From the NCBI GenBank assembly GCA_003535955.1, contig DPZM01000167.1, positions 1 to 16,962 on the forward strand: 16,962 nucleotides of DNA, given 5' to 3'. Under the pieces are notes generated by a model. It made no database searches and was not told the origin of the DNA. It saw nothing but the letters and a program-made list of their open reading frames with translations. Source of the DNA: Lachnospiraceae bacterium (GTDB lineage: Bacteria; Bacillota; Clostridia; Lachnospirales; Lachnospiraceae). Below are positions 8,123 through 14,651 of the stretch, in pieces. Each line of letters opens with the position of its first letter. The first letter of the stretch is position 1. Made by a program: the position numbers and the translations under genes.

Positions 8123-11100
8123 GCTTCAGCCTTAAAAAGCTTTTTAAGAAAAAGGGAATACTGAACCTGTGCAAGGCCTACGGGTATTCGGGCATAGTCA
8201 CCATAGGGCCCATGATACTGGGGGTCTGCCTGCTTGTGGGCATGGCCTTTGTTGCGAGGATGGGCGGGATGAGCGACCATGAAAGGGAGCTTCTTAACTG
8301 TATGCTCACCTACAGTCTTCTTATTGCCCTTTTTGTCACCAACTGGTTCAACATGATAGTGACAAGATATGTGTCCGATATGATATTTGAAGAGAAGGAG
8401 AGGCATGTTATGCCGTCCTTCCACGGAGCGGTGGCGATAGAGGCTGTCATATGTCTTGCCGGTTACGGCATCTTTCTTTTTTTGAGTAAGACCACCCTTA
8501 TCCGGGGTGTGTTATGCCTGTGGCTTGCCATGATCCTTATAGTCGTATGGACGGAAATGATATATATGACGGCGCTTAAGGACTTCCAGGCCATAGTCCT
8601 TTCCTTTGCCCTCTCCCTTATGGCAGGCTTTCTGGTGGCTCTCATACTGGTGGTGGCAGGGCTTATAAGCCTTGAGACCTGCGTTTTGTGTGTCATACTG
8701 GGCTATACCATACTGGCGGTAAGACAGTATAAGCTCATGCTTGATTACTTCCCCGAGAGTGAAGGGAGTATCTATTCCTTTCTTCTGTGGTTTGACAAAT
8801 ACCCATCCCTTGCCCTTTCCGGAGGACTTATGGGTATCGGGCTTTTCTCCCATATCGTGATCATGTATTTCGGACCCTTAAGGGTTCAGGTTGAAGGGCT
8901 TTTTTACGGGGCTCCCGAATATGATGTTCCCGCCCTCATAGCCTTTACATCCCTGCTTATAACCACCGTAAGCTTTGTGGTTTCGGTGGAGGTTAATTTC
9001 TATCCCAAGTATTCCAATTATTACGGCCTCTTCGGGGACAGGGGAGCCATAGGTGACATTAAGCTTGCCGGTAAGGAAATGCTTGACATGTTAAGGAGGG
9101 AGCTTGTATATCTTGCCTGCAAGCAGATATTCACCACCATTCTTTACGTTGTGGTGGGGCCGACCGTTATCAATTATCTTATTCCTGGAATATCATCGCT
9201 GTCGATGGCCATATTCAGGTTTTTGTGTGTCGGTTACGGATCATATGCCATAGCCAACTCCCTCATGCTCATTGCCCTTTATTTCGAGGATTACACCGGA
9301 GCCCTTATGGGAAGCGGCGCCTTCGCTCTCCTTAGTACGGTATCGACGCTCTGGCAGATACTTAAGGGGGAGAGTAAATATTTCGGAGTCGGATTCTTCG
9401 CGGGTACCATTGCCTTCTTTTTCATAGCCCTTATAAGGCTTAACTGGTATACCGGCAGGCTTCCTTACTTTCTCCTTTCAAGACAGAGCCTTGTGCCGGA
9501 CACGCAGAAGGGATTGTTTGTTACGCTTAGGCGTTTTGTTTTAAAGCATGCCCTGTTAAAGCGCCTGCTTGCCCTTTTGCTAATAGCTGCCCTCGGTCTG
9601 TCGGGCCTTGAGGGCTGTAGGGCCCATGATGCGGGAAGCCTTAATGACAGTAACGACATGGGACAGGCTAAGGCAGACGAGGTCAGGGCTCCTGACAAGC
9701 CCACTGTCATTAAAGCAAAGAAGGCGGATAAGGGCGAGGTTAACATTTCGGAGAACGATGAACTGTACGATACATGGGATGATAATAAGGTGACAACCAT
9801 GTATCTGACGGTAAGCCCGGGCAATAAGGCTGACGGCTCCGATCATACTTGGAAGGAAATAAACACCTATTCGGATGATGACTATAAGAAAATGGGAGTT
9901 GACCGCTACAAGGCCGAGGGACTCCTTAAGATAGATGAGACGGGGGAGGGGCTTAAGCCGGGTGACTATGGCTATGATGAGGTGACCCCGAACGTTTCCG
10001 TGCAGATAAGGGGCCAGACATCAACAAGGGCCGACCAGAAGAATTACAAGATAAGGATCAAGGATGGCAAGGAGAGGTTCCACGGGATGAGAACCCTGAA
10101 TCTTAACAAGCACAGGACCGAGCCCTACCGGTTCTTAAATAAGCTCTGCTACGACCTCCTTGAACCCATTCCCCAGCTTGTGGGAGGCAGAACAAGGTTT
10201 GTCCACCTCTATGTTAAGGATGATACGGCATCGGGAGATGAAGAGGAGGAAAGGGAAGAATGGGAGGCAGTGCCCGAGGTTGTCGACGGCTATGTCGATT
10301 ACGGACTCTTTACCATGGTGGAGCAGGTGAACAGGACCTATCTTAAGAGTCACGGACTCGATGAGAACGGTCATCTATACAAGGTATCCTTTTTCGAATG
10401 GAATAAATATGAAGAGGTCATGAGGCCCCTTGACGATCCAGAGTTCTCAAGGGGAGCCTTTGAGGATTATCTTGAGATAAAGGGTAATGAGGATCCGTCT
10501 AAGCTCCAGAACGTGATAAATGAGCTCCATAATTATACCATTCCCATAGAAACGATAGTGGAAGAGCATTTTGATGCCGAGAACATCTGCTACTTCATGG
10601 CCTTTAACATTCTGGTGGGCAATTATGATGTGGGGGCCCGTAATATGTATCTCTACAGCCCTCTTAACTCGCAGAGATTCTATATGATATGCTGGGACAT
10701 GGATGTTTCCTTTAAGAACGGCTTCAACAGGTGGGAGAATTACAGTGACGGACTCTCCTGGGAAAGGGGCATGACCCAGTTCCTTGTGGTCACCCTTATT
10801 AACAGGATGATGAAGGAGGAAAGGTACAGGGGTATGCTTGAGGAGGCTGTGGATGATCTGTACAAAAATTATGTCACGCCCGAAATCGTGAATGAGAAGG
10901 TAAGGTCCTACAGGGACATGATGGAGCAGTATCTTTACAGGGCGCCGGATGTGAACCATCTGCAGCTTGAGGATATGGAGCTTTATGATAAGATGACGGA
11001 TGATCTGGGAGCGGAGATAGATGAGAATTATAAGTATTTCCTTGAGAGCATGAGAAATCCCTGGCCCTTTTATGTGGATCTTCCCAGGGTTCACAAGGAA

Positions 11101-11415
11101 ACGGACAAGCTTATCTTAAGCTGGGGCATATCCTATGACATAAACGAGGAGGATGTGACCTATGATTATATACTTGCAAGGGATTACGACTTTACCGATG
11201 TGGTAAGCCGGGGCGAGGACCTGCTTACTCCGCTTGCTTCCGTTGATGTGCCGGACCCTGGTATCTATTATCTTAAGGTCAGGGCCACGAACGCCTCGGG
11301 ATATACGACGGACTGTTTCGACTATTTCTCGATCGACGATTACGGGAAGAAGTACGGCTGCTACGGTTTTAAGCTTAACACAGATATGTCGGTGGATATT
11401 TATTATGAGGAGTAA
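8110..11415 (+). CDS. pelG: PelG exporter fused in frame to a CotH-kinase lipoprotein-like domain
   Basis: Residues 1 to about 458 are PelG, a 12-helix MVF/Wzx-like flippase that moves the Pel chain across the membrane. MAGIGFSLKKLF is the typical PelG start and 456 residues is the usual full PelG length. The frame continues without stop into a signal-peptide-like segment (basic LRRFVLKHALLKR, 473-485; hydrophobic 486-500) ending in L-E-G-C503, a lipobox-like site with an odd E at -2. A charged, probably flexible linker follows (504-555). The CotH-kinase domain spans about 556-980, with R634-G635 in IRGQTST, DQKNYKIRI at 642-650 and WDMD at 862-865. An Fn3-like beta domain closes the protein (about 985-1080). 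An in-frame TTG at 9514 could in theory start a free CotH protein, but lacks a well-spaced ribosome site. The domain calls are sound; whether the product is cleaved is unknown. Confidence 0.87.
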   Translation: MAGIGFSLKKLFKKKGILNLCKAYGYSGIVTIGPMILGVCLLVGMAFVARMGGMSDHERELLNCMLTYSLLIALFVTNWFNMIVTRYVSDMIFEEKERHVMPSFHGAVAIEAVICLAGYGIFLFLSKTTLIRGVLCLWLAMILIVVWTEMIYMTALKDFQAIVLSFALSLMAGFLVALILVVAGLISLETCVLCVILGYTILAVRQYKLMLDYFPESEGSIYSFLLWFDKYPSLALSGGLMGIGLFSHIVIMYFGPLRVQVEGLFYGAPEYDVPALIAFTSLLITTVSFVVSVEVNFYPKYSNYYGLFGDRGAIGDIKLAGKEMLDMLRRELVYLACKQIFTTILYVVVGPTVINYLIPGISSLSMAIFRFLCVGYGSYAIANSLMLIALYFEDYTGALMGSGAFALLSTVSTLWQILKGESKYFGVGFFAGTIAFFFIALIRLNWYTGRLPYFLLSRQSLVPDTQKGLFVTLRRFVLKHALLKRLLALLLIAALGLSGLEGCRAHDAGSLNDSNDMGQAKADEVRAPDKPTVIKAKKADKGEVNISENDELYDTWDDNKVTTMYLTVSPGNKADGSDHTWKEINTYSDDDYKKMGVDRYKAEGLLKIDETGEGLKPGDYGYDEVTPNVSVQIRGQTSTRADQKNYKIRIKDGKERFHGMRTLNLNKHRTEPYRFLNKLCYDLLEPIPQLVGGRTRFVHLYVKDDTASGDEEEEREEWEAVPEVVDGYVDYGLFTMVEQVNRTYLKSHGLDENGHLYKVSFFEWNKYEEVMRPLDDPEFSRGAFEDYLEIKGNEDPSKLQNVINELHNYTIPIETIVEEHFDAENICYFMAFNILVGNYDVGARNMYLYSPLNSQRFYMICWDMDVSFKNGFNRWENYSDGLSWERGMTQFLVVTLINRMMKEERYRGMLEEAVDDLYKNYVTPEIVNEKVRSYRDMMEQYLYRAPDVNHLQLEDMELYDKMTDDLGAEIDENYKYFLESMRNPWPFYVDLPRVHKETDKLILSWGISYDINEEDVTYDYILARDYDFTDVVSRGEDLLTPLASVDVPDPGIYYLKVRATNASGYTTDCFDYFSIDDYGKKYGCYGFKLNTDMSVDIYYEE

Positions 11416-11417
11416 CC

Positions 11418-13157
11418 ATGTTTAAAAAGAAAACCATATATTTCAAAGCAGTGGCAGCCCTTTTATGCCTTAGCATGCTGACCGGGTGCTATGTGACATC
11501 CGGGGAGCCGGCGAAGGATTCCTACAGGAAGGCTGATAAGAAGGATTCCTTAGTGGTTAAGGACAAGGAATCCCTGTATTCCTTCATGCCCCTTACACAG
11601 GTTCTGTATCTTACGGTCGGCAGGGGAATGGCAGAGGGTGACCACACCTGGCAGGAGATCAATTCCCATGACCTGTCATGGTACGAGTCGAATGATACCG
11701 ATATATACGAATGCAAGGCCCTGGTCCAGTTCGGGTCGGAAGAGGGGCCCACGTCCGGAAGCTTCGGATTTGACATGATGTCCAACAATGCAACTGTAAG
11801 GCTGTCCGGGAAGCGGGCCTCGGAAAGGCAGCAGAAGAATTACAGGATAAAAATAGACCAGGGAAGCGGTAACGTATACGGTATGAAGAACTTCATACTG
11901 AACAAGAGCTTCTCCGATCCATTCAGGTTTACCAATAAGCTCTCTTTTGACCTTATAGCGGGTACTGACGGATTCATGTCTGTAAGAACGGGCTTTGTCC
12001 ATCTTTACGTGAGGGATGAGAGTGAAGGCAGTGATGCTCTTTTTGTTGACTATGGTTTATATACCATGACCGAGACCATAAACAACCGGTATCTGACAAA
12101 CAGAAGCCTTGACAGCTCGGGTGAGCTTTACGGGGCTGAGGAGTTTGATTTTGACAGGCATCCGGATGTTATCATGCAGCCTACGGACCCCTCCTATGAC
12201 AGGGAGAAGTTCGAGAAGCTGCTTAAGGCCAAGGGGAGCGATGATTACACCAAGCTTATAAACATGCTCGATGCCCTTGCCGACGATTCCCTGTCAATAG
12301 AGGAGGTCGTCGAAAGATACTTCGACAAGGACAGCCTGTACAATTATATGGCCTTTAATATCCTTCTTGACAACAAGGATACGGATACGGAGAACTTCTA
12401 CCTGTATTCGCCCACGGGAACCGAGAAGTTCTATGTGATCCCCTGGGATATGGACGGGGCCCTGCGCAGCGATTACGAGCATCTTAGGGATCCCTCCTAT
12501 TTGGACGGATGGGAGAGGGGGATATACCTCTATACCGATTCGAAGCTCTTTGGAAGGATCATACGGTCGAAATCCTGTTTAAACGAGCTGAGCGAGCGGA
12601 TAAGCTTACTCCATGAAACCTGTCTGTCCGGTGAAAATGTCGTGAGAAAGGCCAGAGATCTTGCGCTGACTATCAAGCCTTATTTATACACCCTGCCCGA
12701 CATGACCTTCGCAAGGGTTTCTAAGAGTGATCACGATGCTCTGGTTGAGATGCTTAAGACCCAGATGGACAGGAATTTCTACGCCTATTATGACACCATG
12801 GATACGCCCTGGCCCTTCCATATACGGGAGCCTGAGAGAGAGGGCACAGGTGTGAAGCTTTCATGGGATGAGTCCTTCCTTCCCGAAAGGGATGTTACCT
12901 ACGATATGGACCTGTCCGATTCATGGGATTTTACACATACCATTATTTCGGAAAAGGGACTAAAGACGACCCGTTATGATGCAGGGGATTTAAAGCCCGG
13001 TCAGTATTTCTTAAGGGTGAGGGCCGTGTCCCCCGATGGGGTGGCCCAGGAGGCCTACGAGTTCTACAACACGGAGCTTAAAACAAGGGTGCACGGTGTA
13101 ATGTGCTTCTATGTTTTTGAGGACGGCACTGTTAAGCAGTCTGTTTATGAGGAGTAA
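11418..13157 (+). CDS. CotH-kinase-domain lipoprotein (second copy)
   Basis: CotH proteins are atypical kinases; Bacillus CotH phosphorylates spore-coat proteins outside the mother-cell cytoplasm. This 579-residue copy has a clean lipoprotein signal: KKK start, hydrophobic stretch, lipobox LTGC with C24. So it should be anchored on the outer face of the membrane. The kinase-like domain covers about 60-480, with QQKNYRIKI at 138-146, DYGLYTM at 211-217, NFYLYSP at 326-332 and WDMD at 343-346. An Fn3-like domain follows (about 485-575). It is a paralogue of the C-terminal half of the preceding gene: both share PWPF before the Fn3-like part and end in YEE. It differs at the usual RG motif, having LSGKRAS where copy one has IRGQTST, so its activity is uncertain. 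GAGGAG (11407-11412) five bases upstream supports the ATG. Confidence 0.88.
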   Translation: MFKKKTIYFKAVAALLCLSMLTGCYVTSGEPAKDSYRKADKKDSLVVKDKESLYSFMPLTQVLYLTVGRGMAEGDHTWQEINSHDLSWYESNDTDIYECKALVQFGSEEGPTSGSFGFDMMSNNATVRLSGKRASERQQKNYRIKIDQGSGNVYGMKNFILNKSFSDPFRFTNKLSFDLIAGTDGFMSVRTGFVHLYVRDESEGSDALFVDYGLYTMTETINNRYLTNRSLDSSGELYGAEEFDFDRHPDVIMQPTDPSYDREKFEKLLKAKGSDDYTKLINMLDALADDSLSIEEVVERYFDKDSLYNYMAFNILLDNKDTDTENFYLYSPTGTEKFYVIPWDMDGALRSDYEHLRDPSYLDGWERGIYLYTDSKLFGRIIRSKSCLNELSERISLLHETCLSGENVVRKARDLALTIKPYLYTLPDMTFARVSKSDHDALVEMLKTQMDRNFYAYYDTMDTPWPFHIREPEREGTGVKLSWDESFLPERDVTYDMDLSDSWDFTHTIISEKGLKTTRYDAGDLKPGQYFLRVRAVSPDGVAQEAYEFYNTELKTRVHGVMCFYVFEDGTVKQSVYEE

Positions 13158-13166
13158 CCATTATGC
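13150..13166. repeat. 17-bp direct repeat, copy 1 (start-site junction)
   Basis: AGGAGTAACCATTATGC is found here and again, perfectly, at 13233-13249, 83 bp apart. It comprises a ribosome binding site, the cotH stop codon TAA and an ATG. A shorter version, TATGAGGAGTAACCAT, spans the junction before the cotH gene (11404-11419) and here (13146-13161). Confidence 0.8.
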
Positions 13167-13176
13167 GAAGCATAAT
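13160..13176 (+). promoter_or_regulatory. Small hairpin over the micro-ORF start codon
   Basis: ATTATGC (13160-13166) and GCATAAT (13170-13176) are perfect inverted repeats around a GAA loop. The stem contains the ATG at 13163. In RNA it could hide that start codon, but a 7-bp AT-rich stem is weak. I cannot tell whether it is functional. Confidence 0.35.
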
Positions 13177-13234
13177 TCAGGATGGTTACGACGACAGGCC
13201 GCCGACGAAGGAGGGGGCAATACATTGTTATTAG
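13163..13234 (+). CDS. Possible 23-codon micro-ORF between cotH and the VTC gene
   Basis: ATG 13163 follows a GAGGAG site (13149-13154) by eight bases and opens a 23-residue frame that ends with TAG at 13232-13234. That TAG overlaps the next ribosome binding site (AGGAG 13233-13237). The peptide begins MRSIIQDGYDDRPP and has no recognisable domain, signal or membrane segment. It starts in the first copy of a 17-bp direct repeat whose second copy starts the VTC gene. The frame could be a real coupling peptide, or just the reading of an insertion scar. It is too short to judge coding potential. Confidence 0.3.
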   Translation: MRSIIQDGYDDRPPTKEGAIHCY

Positions 13235-13249
13235 GAGTAACCATTATGC
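13233..13249. repeat. 17-bp direct repeat, copy 2, carrying the VTC gene ribosome site and start
   Basis: Second perfect copy of AGGAGTAACCATTATGC. Here AGGAG (13233-13237) with ATG 13246 is the translation start of the VTC-domain gene. This decides the start against the upstream in-frame ATG at 13111, which lies inside cotH. Confidence 0.8.
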
Positions 13250-13971
13250 CGGAAAATAAGAAAGTATTCAGAAATGAACTTAAGTATGTGATCTCTGATC
13301 CGGAGGCGGATATGTTAAAAAGCCGGCTTTCGTATTTCATGAATACCGACCCCCATGCGGGAGGAAACGGATACATGATCCGCAGCCTGTATTTTGATGA
13401 TATGCATAATTCCGCCTATGAGCAGAAGATAATGGGAGTGTATGCCAGAAAGAAGTGGCGGATAAGGATATACGATCTTGACGATGCAAGGATCGCCCTT
13501 GAAAGAAAGCTGAAAAGGGGTAATTATATATACAAGGAAGCTGCCATTATCACAAGGAATGAATATGACATGATAATGGAGGGCCGGTACGACTTTCTCC
13601 TTAAGAAGGAGGAAAACCTGTGTAAGGAATTCTATACAGAGCTTAACTGCAATATATTAAGGCCCAGGGTCATTGTTGATTACGACCGGTATCCCTTCAT
13701 AGCTGAGGAGGGGAATGTAAGGATAACATTTGATTCTTATATTGCGGCAGCCGTTGGGGGATACGATATATTTGACAGGACCCTTTCATCGCTTCCAGCA
13801 ATCTCAGAGGGGACACAGGTTATGGAGGTTAAGTACACGCAGTATCTGCCGGATAAGGTCAGGGACTGCATAAGGCCCGGCAGCAGGGAATATGTTGCCT
13901 TTTCAAAATATGTGGCATGCTTTGAAGCAGCCGGTTATCTGACAGGACAGAATGGAGGAACCTTTTTATGA
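13246..13971 (+). CDS. VTC-domain protein (polyphosphate polymerase family)
   Basis: The VTC domain forms the tunnel that in yeast Vtc4 makes inorganic polyphosphate from ATP. This 241-residue soluble protein is a stand-alone VTC domain. Visible signature residues are R9-x-E11-x-K13-Y14 at the N-terminus, RSLYFDD (46-52), the basic strand KWRIRIYD (70-77), LERK (85-88), RVIVDYDRYP (141-150), VMEVKY (192-197) and SKY (220-222). These basic and acidic positions correspond, by my reading, to the tunnel Lys/Arg residues and metal-binding Glu of Vtc4, so the catalytic set looks complete. No SPX domain is attached. The start at 13246 gives the canonical N-terminus. The stop overlaps the next start (ATGA). 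VTC next to DUF4956 and CotH genes is a recurring bacterial arrangement as I know it. Polymerase activity here is an inference. Confidence 0.85.
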   Translation: MPENKKVFRNELKYVISDPEADMLKSRLSYFMNTDPHAGGNGYMIRSLYFDDMHNSAYEQKIMGVYARKKWRIRIYDLDDARIALERKLKRGNYIYKEAAIITRNEYDMIMEGRYDFLLKKEENLCKEFYTELNCNILRPRVIVDYDRYPFIAEEGNVRITFDSYIAAAVGGYDIFDRTLSSLPAISEGTQVMEVKYTQYLPDKVRDCIRPGSREYVAFSKYVACFEAAGYLTGQNGGTFL

Positions 13972-14651
13972 ACACAAATGATTATTTTAAGAAATCGGTG
14001 CTGGAATCCTTCAGCGCGGGAAACGGTATTACTGCGGACTTTATCATTAAGGCCCTTATTGCGATGGCGGTGGCTATCGTCTTCGGCTTTCTTATCTACC
14101 TTATCTACAGGAGGTTCTACTCGGGAGTGGTCTATTCCTCATCCTTTGCCATAACCCTTGTGGGTATGACCGTGCTGACCTGCGCCCTGACCCTTGCGAT
14201 AAGCTCCAACATAGTGATATCCCTCGGCATGGTAGGTGCCCTGTCCATCGTGCGATACAGGACCGCCATAAAGGATCCCATGGATCTTTTGTATATCTTC
14301 TGGTCCATATCCATAGGGATAATAGTTGCCGCCTCCATATACCTGCTTGCCGTCCTTACAATGGTGGTCATGACCCTTATTGTCTATATATACGACAGGC
14401 GGAAGAAGAAGGGGGCTGTCTATATGATGATCGTGCATTTCACGGGGGAAGATACCGAGGCGGAAATATTAAGAAGCCTTGGCAACCGTAAATACGAGAT
14501 AAGGCAGAAGAGCTTAAGAAAAGGGCGGACGGAGATGACCCTTCAGCTGGCGGCGAGGCAGGACAATTCAGCCTTTGTTTCAAGGATCGATGCCCTGGAA
14601 GGTGTTGAGGATGTTAACCTGATACAGTACAATGGGGAGTACAATGGATAA
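13968..14651 (+). CDS. DUF4956 multi-pass membrane protein
   Basis: A 227-residue membrane protein with about four helices (roughly 25-47, 54-78, 80-96 and 107-142, the last long enough for two). A soluble tail of about 80 residues follows. The conserved core is GALSIVRYRTAIKDPMDL (90-107), a signature I associate with DUF4956. The tail (about 150-222) alternates strands and helices and ends in IDALEGVEDVNLIQY, which resembles an ACT/ferredoxin-like fold as seen at the end of MgtC-type proteins. Function is unproven. Coupling to the VTC gene by an ATGA overlap suggests a membrane partner of the VTC protein, perhaps anchoring it or passing its product through the membrane. GGAGG at 13954-13958 is its ribosome site. 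Confidence 0.82.
   Translation: MNTNDYFKKSVLESFSAGNGITADFIIKALIAMAVAIVFGFLIYLIYRRFYSGVVYSSSFAITLVGMTVLTCALTLAISSNIVISLGMVGALSIVRYRTAIKDPMDLLYIFWSISIGIIVAASIYLLAVLTMVVMTLIVYIYDRRKKKGAVYMMIVHFTGEDTEAEILRSLGNRKYEIRQKSLRKGRTEMTLQLAARQDNSAFVSRIDALEGVEDVNLIQYNGEYNG
14634..14639 (+). promoter_or_regulatory. Ribosome binding site that sets the DUF4832 start
   Basis: GGGGAG four bases before ATG 14644. An in-frame ATG at 14632 overlaps this site and has no good site of its own, so 14644 is chosen. The start lies inside the last codons of the DUF4956 gene. Confidence 0.6.

Noticed and set aside
9493..9516. Internal GTG 9493 or TTG 9514 as the start of a separate CotH lipoprotein gene
   Set aside because: Neither has a well-spaced ribosome site; the AAGG before TTG 9514 is only about two bases away. 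The continuous frame is therefore annotated as a fusion, with this noted as the main alternative.
10447..11094. A 215-codon open frame on the - strand, the longest of many minus-strand frames
   Set aside because: It lies wholly inside the well-supported CotH domain of the pelG fusion and reads as His/Ile/Pro-rich nonsense with no domain. It is a shadow of codon bias on the + strand, as are the other minus-strand frames.
13111..13245. Extension of the VTC frame upstream to ATG 13111
   Set aside because: The extra 45 codons overlap the end of cotH and resemble nothing in VTC proteins. ATG 13246 has an AGGAG site and gives the canonical RxExKY N-terminus.
14632..14643. Earlier ATG 14632 for the DUF4832 gene
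   Set aside because: The only good ribosome site (GGGGAG 14634-14639) lies after this ATG and serves ATG 14644.
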